Of a stretch of 14,846 bases of DNA, positions 6,310 through 13,393 are shown piece by piece. Both the position numbers and the translations under genes were made by a program. The stretch lies in assembly GCA_017645985.1 (NCBI GenBank), contig JAGCNK010000068.1:1-14846 (forward strand), given 5' to 3'. The stretch comes from Bacteroidales bacterium (lineage in GTDB: Bacteria > Bacteroidota > Bacteroidia > Bacteroidales > UBA3824). Numbering within the stretch: the stretch's first letter is position 1; each line of letters opens with the position of its first letter. Under the pieces are notes generated by a model, which worked only from the letters and a program-made list of their open reading frames with translations, was not told the origin of the DNA and ran no database searches.

Positions 6310-7773
6310 ATGAGATTATCTTACAAAATCAGCCATATCGCAATAGCCGCTATGCTGATTACCGGCTGCGGACAACAGGAGAAGCCCGCAGAAACCACAC
6401 CAGACATCGACACCGTGGTTTTATCGCAAAACACCATCTACCTAAACCAAGACGAACTGCCGCCAGCCAACGACGTGGCGCGTTTTCTTGCCGGCAAGCC
6501 GGTAGACCGTTTTGCCTCGGTGCAAAATTCCGACTATTACAAAGATTACGCTATAAAGGCGCAGCAGCAATGGACTGAGCTCAAAGCCAAGACTCTCAAC
6601 CCCATAGGCGAATGGAGCAAAAACAACATTCCCGATTTTTACAACGACACCACCTGTCTGTTCTATCCTTTCGGCGGACCCGACCTGGTGTTCGCTTTCG
6701 CATTCTTTCCAAATGAAAGCACCTACGTGCTGCAAGGATTGGAAAATCCTGGCTCGTTGACTATGCCCGACGCCCTTACCGAATCGCAGACCCGCGAATA
6801 TCTCGACTCGCTGCTATATTCTTACAGGTATATCAACCGTTTCGGATTTTTTGTGGCAAGCCATATGGCCGACGACTTTAAGAACTACGCGCTCAACGGC
6901 ACAATACACCTTATATTATACACGCTTGCAATGGAAAACTGCATCATCACTTCGTACCAGAATGTGTATATCGACCAGTTCGGCACTCTTGCAGCCAGCG
7001 ACGGCAAACCCACCAAAGCTCCTTACGGCTACAAGATCACATTTGTGCGTGATGGCAGCTCCAAGCCCAAGACCATTGTCTACCTGCGCATGGACGCCAG
7101 CGACCCGCCGCTTACTGGCAGGTTTGAGTTCCCCTATTTCATCAACTCTTACAAGGAGAAGATTTGCTACCTGAAATCGGCGTCTTACCTGTTGCAAAAC
7201 AATGAGTTCACCATAATGCGCAAGATACTCACCGACCAGTGCGACCGCATTCTTCAAGACGAGTCGGGTCTGTCGTACGCACATGTGCTCAAAAACTACG
7301 ATGTGGACATCTTCGGCACATACACCAGACCTATGAAGGTGTTCTCGTACTACAAGCAGGAGGATCTCAAGGCGGCTCTCGAGGCCAAACATTCCAAGGC
7401 TCTGCCGTTTCGCATAGGTTACGCATCGCAGATCAACGAGACGGTGCTGATGGCGTGCCGACGCAAGGGCAAATATCCCGAAATAATAGCCGCCACCCAG
7501 CCCAAGGAGACTGCCGGACCTGTGCAGCAGTTCTCCGGCGACACCATCTACAAGGTGCAGTTCAAGGTTAGCTGGAACATCATTCCCGACAACGACCCCT
7601 CGTTAAAAGGTCTGCCCGGCGTAGACTATTACACCGACAACAGCGTTTATAAATACACGGTGGGCGCTATGAAATCAGAGGCAGAATGTGCCCAACTATT
7701 GCAGCAGGTGCGCAAAAAGGGCTTCAGCGATGCCTTTATTGTTAAATTCGTAAACGGACAAAGAATAAAATAA
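6310..7773 (+). CDS. SPOR-domain lipoprotein with an uncharacterised conserved region
   Basis: The product is 487 residues. A signal ending L-I-T-G-C20 is a good lipobox. The last 75 residues (about 412-487) fit a SPOR domain, with Y-K-V-Q-F near 414 and V-Y-K-Y-T-V-G, then V-R-K-K-G-F-S-D-A-F-I-V-K-F. SPOR domains bind denuded glycan strands, which usually sends proteins to division sites. Residues 75-400 hold a region I recall from unnamed proteins of other bacteria but cannot name: F-Y-P-F-G-G-P-D (118-125), A-F-F-P-N, L-Q-G-L-E (141-145), I-L-Q-D-E-S-G (314-320) and L-P-F-R-I-G-Y (365-371). The open frame runs upstream to 5806, but that part is antisense to porQ; ATG 6310 starts the lipoprotein signal directly. 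The stop overlaps the hisB start by one base (TAATG). I see no convincing promoter in the 117-bp gap to porQ. Confidence 0.8.
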   Translation: MRLSYKISHIAIAAMLITGCGQQEKPAETTPDIDTVVLSQNTIYLNQDELPPANDVARFLAGKPVDRFASVQNSDYYKDYAIKAQQQWTELKAKTLNPIGEWSKNNIPDFYNDTTCLFYPFGGPDLVFAFAFFPNESTYVLQGLENPGSLTMPDALTESQTREYLDSLLYSYRYINRFGFFVASHMADDFKNYALNGTIHLILYTLAMENCIITSYQNVYIDQFGTLAASDGKPTKAPYGYKITFVRDGSSKPKTIVYLRMDASDPPLTGRFEFPYFINSYKEKICYLKSASYLLQNNEFTIMRKILTDQCDRILQDESGLSYAHVLKNYDVDIFGTYTRPMKVFSYYKQEDLKAALEAKHSKALPFRIGYASQINETVLMACRRKGKYPEIIAATQPKETAGPVQQFSGDTIYKVQFKVSWNIIPDNDPSLKGLPGVDYYTDNSVYKYTVGAMKSEAECAQLLQQVRKKGFSDAFIVKFVNGQRIK

Positions 7774-8885
7774 TGAAAAAGAGAGTATTATTTATCGACC
7801 GCGACGGCACTATCATTGTGGAGCCGCCAGTAGACTACCAGGTAGACCGTCTTGAAAAATTCAAGTTTGTAGACGGCGCAATAATTTCGCTATACAACAT
7901 ACGCAGATATACTGATTTTGAGTTTGTTATGGCCACCAATCAGGACGGACTCGGCACATCGTCGTTTCCCGAGGAGGATTTCTGGCCGCTGCAAAACCTC
8001 ATGCTCGACACCCTTAAATCGTCGGGCGTGGAGTTTTCCGACATACTTATCGACCGCAGTTTCGAACATGAGAACCTGCCCACACGCAAGCCGGGAACGG
8101 TGATGATGCAAAAATATCTCGAGAGCGACGAGTACGACCTTTCGCAGAGCTTTGTCATCGGCGACCGCCCCACAGATGTGATGCTTGCCAAGAATCTCGG
8201 ATGCAAGGCTGTATTCTTCGGCGGCGAGCTGCCAGAAGAATTAGAGCCCTACTGCGCCCTCCACGCCAAAACCTGGACAGAGGCGGAGCGTTTCCTTATC
8301 AGCAGCAACAATATCATCGAGGTAACCCGCAACACTGCCGAAACCAAGATAAGCCTCAGGCTTTATCCCGCCAATCCCGAAATCAAGCACGTGGACACCG
8401 GCGTCAAATTCTTTGACCACATGCTGTCGCAGCTGCCTGTGCACGGATGTTTCGGCTTGGACCTCACTTGCGACGGCGACATAGAGGTAGACGAGCACCA
8501 CACTATCGAAGATGTGGCGTTGGCTCTAGGTACGGCTGTGAATATGCTGTGGCAAAGGCGCAAGCTTATCAACCGCTACGCGTTTGTGCTCCCGATGGAC
8601 GACTGTCTGGCTCAGGTGGCATTAGACCTCGGAGGCCGTCCCTGGATGCTCTACAAGGCGGAGTTCACCCGTGAAAAAATCGGCGACTTCCCCACCGAGA
8701 TGATCACGCATTTCTTCAAGTCGTTTTGCGACAACGCCAAATGCAACCTCAACATCAAGGCTGAGGGCGACAACGAGCACCACAAACTCGAAGGCATTTT
8801 CAAGGCGTTTGCCAAATGCTTGAAACAGGCTATCAGCTACGACTTTACATTGCAGACAGTTCCGAGTTCAAAAGGTATGCTATAA
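7773..8885 (+). CDS. hisB: Bifunctional histidinol-phosphatase / imidazoleglycerol-phosphate dehydratase HisB
   Basis: HisB catalyses two steps of cytoplasmic histidine synthesis: dehydration of imidazole glycerol phosphate and dephosphorylation of histidinol phosphate. The 370 residues have both parts. The N-terminal HAD phosphatase (1-170) shows D9-R-D11-G-T, A-T-N-Q-D-G (54-59), T-R-K106-P and G-D131-R-P-T-D135. The C-terminal dehydratase (about 180-370) shows F-D-H-M-L (214-218), D-E-H-H-T-I-E-D (240-247), H313-F-F-K-S-F and G-D-N-E-H-H-K-L-E-G (332-341), the metal-binding His motifs. The zinc-binding Cys cluster seen in the E. coli phosphatase domain before R-K-P is absent (R-S-F-E-H-E-N-L-P-T instead). 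No other his gene is in the window. It overlaps the upstream lipoprotein gene by one base and is 20 bp from the next gene. Confidence 0.96.
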   Translation: MKKRVLFIDRDGTIIVEPPVDYQVDRLEKFKFVDGAIISLYNIRRYTDFEFVMATNQDGLGTSSFPEEDFWPLQNLMLDTLKSSGVEFSDILIDRSFEHENLPTRKPGTVMMQKYLESDEYDLSQSFVIGDRPTDVMLAKNLGCKAVFFGGELPEELEPYCALHAKTWTEAERFLISSNNIIEVTRNTAETKISLRLYPANPEIKHVDTGVKFFDHMLSQLPVHGCFGLDLTCDGDIEVDEHHTIEDVALALGTAVNMLWQRRKLINRYAFVLPMDDCLAQVALDLGGRPWMLYKAEFTREKIGDFPTEMITHFFKSFCDNAKCNLNIKAEGDNEHHKLEGIFKAFAKCLKQAISYDFTLQTVPSSKGML

Positions 8886-8905
8886 TTTATTTAAAGTGCT
8901 ACACA

Positions 8906-9658
8906 ATGATTAACGGCAAAAAAATTGGCGTGGTGCTTCCGGCATACAACGCCGCCAAGACCCTCAAGCCCACACTCGACGAAATCCCCTACGACATTGT
9001 AGACGAGGTGATTCTCACCGACGACTGCAGTCAGGATGACACCGCCGAGGTGGCTGCGCAACTTGGCATCAAGCATATTATCCGTCACGAAAAAAACCGT
9101 GGCTACGGCGGCAATCAGAAAACCTGCTACAAGAAGGCTCTCGAACTGGGTTGCGACATAGTGGTGATGCTTCATCCCGACTACCAGTACACGCCGAAAC
9201 TTATCCACAGCATGTGCTACACCATTGCCGACGGGGTTTATCCCGTGGTGATAGCCTCACGCATACTGGGCAAGGGCGCACGCAAGGGCGGAATGCCGCT
9301 TTACAAATACATCGCCAACAGATTTCTCACTTTCTTTCAGAACCTTATGATGAACCAGAAACTCAGCGAGTATCACACCGGCTACCGTGCTTTTTCGCGC
9401 GAGGTGATCGAAAAGCTCAATCTCGAAGCCGACGGCGACGACTTTGTGTTCGACAACCAGATGATTGCGCAGATTTTCTACGCTGGATACGAGATTGCCG
9501 AAATCACTTGCCCCACAAAGTATTTCAAAGAGGCGTCGTCGATCAATTTCAAACGCAGTGTCAAATACGGGTTCGGAGTGATTTTTACCTCGATAAACTA
9601 CTTTTTAGCTAAAACCAAGATTAAAATTCATCGTATATTTAAAGCGGACAATAAATAA
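8906..9658 (+). CDS. Family 2 glycosyltransferase (polyprenyl-phosphate sugar synthase-like)
   Basis: The 250-residue product is a GT-A fold glycosyltransferase that should use a nucleotide sugar on the cytoplasmic side of the membrane. Motifs in order are V-L-P-A-Y-N-A (10-16), T-D-D-C-S-Q-D-D-T (38-46), N-R-G-Y-G-G-N (64-70), M-L-H-P-D-Y-Q-Y (88-95) and E-Y-H-T-G-Y-R-A-F-S (155-164). The layout matches dolichol/polyprenol-phosphate sugar synthases, with HPDYQY in place of the usual DADxQ metal motif. There are no obvious transmembrane segments apart from a weakly hydrophobic C-terminal stretch. The open frame reaches back to TTG 8816 inside hisB; ATG 8906 is preferred because the conserved domain starts just after it. 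Donor and acceptor are unknown. Confidence 0.88.
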   Translation: MINGKKIGVVLPAYNAAKTLKPTLDEIPYDIVDEVILTDDCSQDDTAEVAAQLGIKHIIRHEKNRGYGGNQKTCYKKALELGCDIVVMLHPDYQYTPKLIHSMCYTIADGVYPVVIASRILGKGARKGGMPLYKYIANRFLTFFQNLMMNQKLSEYHTGYRAFSREVIEKLNLEADGDDFVFDNQMIAQIFYAGYEIAEITCPTKYFKEASSINFKRSVKYGFGVIFTSINYFLAKTKIKIHRIFKADNK

Positions 9659-9687
9659 TAGGCAATGTAGATTAACCAGGCAAACTG

Positions 9688-11154
9688 ATGACTATTAACA
9701 AACTATACCGTTTCGTTTTACAGACGGCAACGCTTTTGTTGCCTCTGTTGATGATTGCGCCGCACGCCGCAGCTCAAAACCGCGATGATGTGCCCGCTAC
9801 GGTTATGGTTTCTGGTATCGATGTTCTGCCTGTTGTGTCAAACACAATTATCTCGTCTATTACAATCACCGGCAACAAGAAGACCAAGGATATGATAATC
9901 TTGCGCGAGATTACATTTGCCGAAGGCGACACCCTTGCCACCGAGACCCTTGCGCAGGAGTTTGACCGCAGCAAGACCAACCTTCTCAAAACGTCGCTTT
10001 TCAACTACGTTACCATCACCGCCACCGAAATAGAGACAGGCTTTGCGGCTGTAACCATCAATGTGGAAGAGCGTTGGTACATCTGGCCGTCGTTTGACAT
10101 CACCCCTCACAACGGCAACCTCAACCAATGGCTCCGCGACCCCGACATTCACAAGGTCGACGTGGTGTTCGGCGCCAAGAAATACAACTTCAGAGGCCGC
10201 CGCGAGATTCTTTCGTTCAATTTCCGCCGGGGATTCAACAACATTTCGCAGATAGGCTACTCAAACATTGCTGTAGACCGCAAATACCGCCATCTTCTGG
10301 CCACATACCTTGCCGTTAAGACTCAGAAAGACGTGCTTGTGCGCACCACCGACGGCGTGGGCGAATACAACCGCTTTGGCAACAACGCCCTGCGCGAAAT
10401 AAAGCCCGAACTCATATATCAGTACAGGCAGACCATCAATGCGTCGCACTACCTGAAGATGGCATACAACGACGTGTCAATCTGCGACTCGCTTGCCGCG
10501 CTCAATCCCGACTTTCTCGGCGACGGCGCCACGCATATCCGCAACATCACCACGGCTTATTCGTTCCGTATCGACAACCGCAGCTCGTCGTACTACCCTC
10601 TCACAGGCTCGTTTTACGAGGTCACTTTCAAGCGCACCGGCTACCTTTCCGAGTCGCCCACAGTTTTGGGCGCGGAGGCTGATGTAAGGCACTATTTTCA
10701 AGTGTCAGACCGTATCTACCTTGCTGCTCAGGCGTATGTGGCCACATACACCAACAACACGCCGTTCTATATGCGTCCGAACCTCGGATCCAAGCCCAAC
10801 ATTTTTGAAGGCTACGAGCACAACCTCATCTATGGCGACGCCATATCGTTTATCAAAACGTCGTACAAGTTTGAGCTGCTGCCCACACGCATTATACACA
10901 TCAAGCGTATCAACGTGCCCAAGTTCAACAAGATACACATTGCATCGTATCTCAACCTCTTTGCCAATTGCGCCTATGTGGAAGACCACGGCGACACCGA
11001 TTCGCTCCGAAACCCGTACAACAACACGTTTATCGGCTCGTTTGGCGTGGGTCTCGACCTCGTAACCTATTACGACAAGGCTTTTTCGCTCTACATCACA
11101 CGCAACATTCAAAACCAGTGCTACATAGGCATCGGACTGAAATCGTTTTTCTAA
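9688..11154 (+). CDS. Omp85 (BamA/TamA) family outer-membrane protein with one POTRA domain
   Basis: The 488 residues have a signal peptide cleaved near A-A-A29 before Gln30. One POTRA-like domain follows at about 55-134: I-S-S-I-T-I-T-G-N at its start, a helix with L-L-K-T-S-L-F-N-Y, then V-T-I-N-V-E-E-R-W. The rest is a beta-barrel that includes R-I-D-N-R-S-S-S-Y-Y-P-L-T-G (294-307) and ends in Phe-Phe. BamA itself has five POTRA domains, so this is not the essential assembly factor. A role in inserting or exporting an outer-membrane partner is inference. The loop-6 motif, usually RGY or RGF, reads E374-G-Y. It follows the glycosyltransferase gene by 29 bp, suggesting the same operon. I see no terminator in the 75-bp AT-rich gap after it. 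Confidence 0.85.
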   Translation: MTINKLYRFVLQTATLLLPLLMIAPHAAAQNRDDVPATVMVSGIDVLPVVSNTIISSITITGNKKTKDMIILREITFAEGDTLATETLAQEFDRSKTNLLKTSLFNYVTITATEIETGFAAVTINVEERWYIWPSFDITPHNGNLNQWLRDPDIHKVDVVFGAKKYNFRGRREILSFNFRRGFNNISQIGYSNIAVDRKYRHLLATYLAVKTQKDVLVRTTDGVGEYNRFGNNALREIKPELIYQYRQTINASHYLKMAYNDVSICDSLAALNPDFLGDGATHIRNITTAYSFRIDNRSSSYYPLTGSFYEVTFKRTGYLSESPTVLGAEADVRHYFQVSDRIYLAAQAYVATYTNNTPFYMRPNLGSKPNIFEGYEHNLIYGDAISFIKTSYKFELLPTRIIHIKRINVPKFNKIHIASYLNLFANCAYVEDHGDTDSLRNPYNNTFIGSFGVGLDLVTYYDKAFSLYITRNIQNQCYIGIGLKSFF

Positions 11155-11229
11155 AAAAACACATCAAAAAAAATACCAGCCCCGCCTAATACAGCGTTAT
11201 ATATAGTTAAACATTTTAAACTCTGACAA

Positions 11230-12111
11230 ATGAAGATAGCAATATTCGGACGCGAGTTCAAAGACGATTTCAACGAGTCGATTTACAAGATATTCGAGAC
11301 CCTCAACCGCAACCAGGCCGAAATCTACATTCACGAGGAGTATCTCAAATTCATAAATCAGGATTTGTATTTCTTTCCCAAAATATCGGGCACATTCGCC
11401 AGCAGCAACACTATGCCCGCCGGTCTCGACCTTCTCATAAGCGTGGGCGGCGACGGCACAATGCTCGAAAGCGTCTCTTACGCCTTGGGAGCCGACATTC
11501 CCGTGGTGGGTATCAACAGCGGACGCCTCGGTTTCCTTGCCACCGTGTCCAAAAAGACATTAGACAAGGCATTTGAGGACATATTCGCCCGCAACTACCA
11601 GATAGAAACACGCACACTTTTGGAGCTCAACAGCGAGAACAACCGTTTCGGCGACCTCAATTTCGCCCTCAACGAACTCACCATCATGCGTGTCAACTCC
11701 AGTTCGATGATAAGCATCAACGTATATCTCAACGAGGAATTTCTAAACACATACTGGTCCGACGGACTTATCGTGGCCACACCCACAGGCAGCACCGCAT
11801 ACTCGCTCAGCGCGGGAGGACCTATCATCACACCCGGCAGCGGCAACTTTGTAATCACGCCCGTTTCGCCGCACAACCTCTCTGTACGTCCCATTGTAAT
11901 ATCCGACGACAGCGTGCTTCGTCTCAAAGCCGACGGACGTGGACGCAACTTCCTGGCTTCGTTAGACTTCAAGCAGGCCACATTCTCGTTTGACGAAGAA
12001 CTTGTGCTCCGCCGTTCCGACAAAAAGCTAAAACTCATAAAATTCAGCGAGAGCACATTCTTCAACACACTGCGCAACAAACTTCTATGGGGAATGGACA
12101 AAAGAAACTAA
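11230..12111 (+). CDS. nadK: NAD kinase
   Basis: This cytoplasmic enzyme phosphorylates NAD to NADP and supplies the cell's NADPH pool. The 293 residues are of normal length. They show G-G-D75-G-T (73-77), the active-site motif, then G-I-N-S-G-R-L-G-F (94-102), N-E-L-T-I (148-152), and the long NAD-binding stretch beginning D178-G-L-I-V-A-T-P-T-G-S-T-A-Y-S. P-V-S-P-H-N-L-S-V-R-P (211-221) is also typical. The upstream gap (11155-11229) has no TAnnTTTG element, so it is probably read from the operon upstream. In related genomes nadK often precedes the DUF6089/porG gene, as it does here. Confidence 0.97.
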   Translation: MKIAIFGREFKDDFNESIYKIFETLNRNQAEIYIHEEYLKFINQDLYFFPKISGTFASSNTMPAGLDLLISVGGDGTMLESVSYALGADIPVVGINSGRLGFLATVSKKTLDKAFEDIFARNYQIETRTLLELNSENNRFGDLNFALNELTIMRVNSSSMISINVYLNEEFLNTYWSDGLIVATPTGSTAYSLSAGGPIITPGSGNFVITPVSPHNLSVRPIVISDDSVLRLKADGRGRNFLASLDFKQATFSFDEELVLRRSDKKLKLIKFSESTFFNTLRNKLLWGMDKRN

Positions 12112-12141
12112 AAATTAACACCGTAACAAAAAAATATTTAA

Positions 12142-12149
12142 TAACTTTG
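12142..12149 (+). promoter_or_regulatory. Promoter -7 element of the PorG-like gene
   Basis: TAACTTTG, continuing CAG, matches TAnnTTTG exactly in the 111-bp AT-rich gap after nadK. No TTG lies at the expected distance upstream, so the -33 element is weak. Transcription should start near 12155, giving a leader of about 65 bases before the ATG at 12223. No clear hairpin is seen in that leader. Confidence 0.6.
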
Positions 12150-12222
12150 CAGCCGGATATATCAAAAAGGGCAAAAAAAACGTTATAACTCAGAGATAAT
12201 TTATTGAAAAATACATAGAACC

Positions 12223-13212
12223 ATGAAAAAAGCCGTAGCTATCATACTTATTTCAATATTTGCAGTAACAGCCGCATATCCGCAAGCTTGGAAACGCGAT
12301 CGCAACAGCGTATTCGGAGGCGTAGGCTATAACTTCTTCATGGGCGATCTCGGCGGCGGCAAAAAAGACGCTGCGCACTTCTTGGGTATCCGCGACGTTG
12401 ACCTCGCATGCACACGTCCGGCATTGCAGGCTGGATACCGCTACCGCATACTCGAACCGCTTTCTGTCAGGGCTTCTTTCACATACTGCCGTATCTATGG
12501 CGACGACGCCGAATCGGCCAATATATACCGCAAGGCGAGAAACCTCAACTTCAGAAGCAACCTTTTTGAGTTCGGTGCCAACATCGACTACTATTTTGTA
12601 AAAGAGAAAGCTGTGTCGCGTTTCGGAGCATTCCAGAGCGTGTCGCAGTGGAAACAGCGTATTTCGGCATACCTTTTCGTAGGATTCGGAATGGTTCATT
12701 TCAAGCCTCAGGGCAAGCTCGACGGCAAATGGCACGACCTTCAGCCCCTCTGCACCGAAGGACAGGGATCGGGCATTGTGCTCAAAGTTACCGACGACAA
12801 CGCCAACACTATAATGGTGAAAACAGAATCAAAACCATACAAGCTCTGGGCGGCTACAATTCCGTTGGGCATCGGTGTCAAATACCGTCTCAATCCCAAG
12901 ATGGCTCTCAGCCTTGAGCTCTCAAACCACTACACCACCACCGACTTTATCGACGACATCTCGTCCGACTACTATTTCAACTACGAGCAGGAAGGCGTGA
13001 AACCTCCGAGCGACCTCACTCCCAAGTTCGCCGACCGTCACTACGACGTTGACAACAACGGACAGCTTGTGGAACCCGAGGCACCCTACAAGTCGGGACA
13101 GATGCGACGCGGCAATTCGGGCTACAACGACGCATATCTTGTAACTATGATATGCTTTCACTACAAGCTCACCGAAAATATGCTGCCCACACGCAAGCCA
13201 AAATATCACTAA
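12223..13212 (+). CDS. DUF6089/PorG-like outer-membrane protein
   Basis: The 329 residues begin with a signal peptide ending near A-A-Y-P-Q (17-21). The mature N-terminus has V-F-G-G-V-G-Y-N-F-F-M-G-D-L-G-G, a pattern that I associate with DUF6089 proteins. Further shared features are A-R-N-L-N-F-R-S-N-L-F-E, a Y-Y-F strand end, and a C-terminal R-R-G-N-S-G-Y-N-D-A-Y before the last strand. PorG of P. gingivalis (PG0189) is an outer-membrane protein needed for T9SS function, encoded just upstream of the isoprenyl transferase and Omp85 genes. The similarity and the position after nadK suggest homology, but T9SS function here is inference. The protein seems longer than the roughly 230-250 residues I remember for PorG, with extra sequence around 165-200 and 255-300. 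It has its own promoter and no recognisable terminator. Confidence 0.7.
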   Translation: MKKAVAIILISIFAVTAAYPQAWKRDRNSVFGGVGYNFFMGDLGGGKKDAAHFLGIRDVDLACTRPALQAGYRYRILEPLSVRASFTYCRIYGDDAESANIYRKARNLNFRSNLFEFGANIDYYFVKEKAVSRFGAFQSVSQWKQRISAYLFVGFGMVHFKPQGKLDGKWHDLQPLCTEGQGSGIVLKVTDDNANTIMVKTESKPYKLWAATIPLGIGVKYRLNPKMALSLELSNHYTTTDFIDDISSDYYFNYEQEGVKPPSDLTPKFADRHYDVDNNGQLVEPEAPYKSGQMRRGNSGYNDAYLVTMICFHYKLTENMLPTRKPKYH

Positions 13213-13259
13213 AACATAAGTGGTTGAAAAATAAGCTTTTACTGGCATAATTTTAATCC

Positions 13260-13298
13260 ATCGCATATTTTTCTAAAAAAAAATAGCAAAATCGCATA
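13260..13298 (+). repeat. Direct repeat ATCGCATA upstream of the rimP promoter
   Basis: ATCGCATA occurs at 13260-13267 and 13291-13298, 31 bases apart or about three helical turns, each followed by a T-rich run. The second copy ends 8 bases before the -33 TTG of the rimP promoter. A related GCATAAT is at 13245-13251. The region is strongly AT-rich, so chance is possible, and no binding protein can be named. Confidence 0.35.
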
Positions 13299-13306
13299 AT
13301 ATTTTT

Positions 13307-13337
13307 TTGTAAAATAAAATCTTTATGCTTAATTTTG
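13307..13337 (+). promoter_or_regulatory. Promoter of the rimP-nusA operon
   Basis: TTG (13307-13309), the end of a run of seven T, is followed after 20 bases by TAATTTTG (13330-13337), and the sequence continues CA. Both boxes and the spacing fit the Bacteroidota consensus TTG-N19-21-TAnnTTTG, making this the best promoter in the window. Transcription should start near 13343, a few bases before the leader hairpin. Confidence 0.8.
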
Positions 13338-13351
13338 CAAAAAATTAATTG

Positions 13352-13379
13352 AAGAGGGGACTCAGTGTCCCCTCTTTTA
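13352..13379 (+). promoter_or_regulatory. Terminator-like leader hairpin of rimP-nusA (possible attenuator)
   Basis: AAGAGGGGAC (13352-13361) pairs perfectly with GTCCCCTCTT (13367-13376) around the loop TCAGT, and the T-run continues to 13378. A GC-rich stem followed by TCTTTTATT has the form of an intrinsic terminator. It lies after the promoter and before the ATG at 13394, so it is transcribed at the very 5' end of the rimP-nusA message. Because the product NusA is itself a termination factor, attenuation is an attractive idea. It could instead stabilise the 5' end or terminate read-through from the upstream gene. Confidence 0.7.
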
Positions 13380-13393
13380 TTCACGCTAACGAA

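Noticed and set aside
8816..8905. TTG start for the glycosyltransferase inside hisB.
   Set aside because: The added residues are hisB read in another frame; the conserved domain starts just after ATG 8906.
13349..13393. TTG start extending RimP by 15 residues.
   Set aside because: The extension is the translated leader hairpin; ATG 13394 gives the normal RimP N-terminus.
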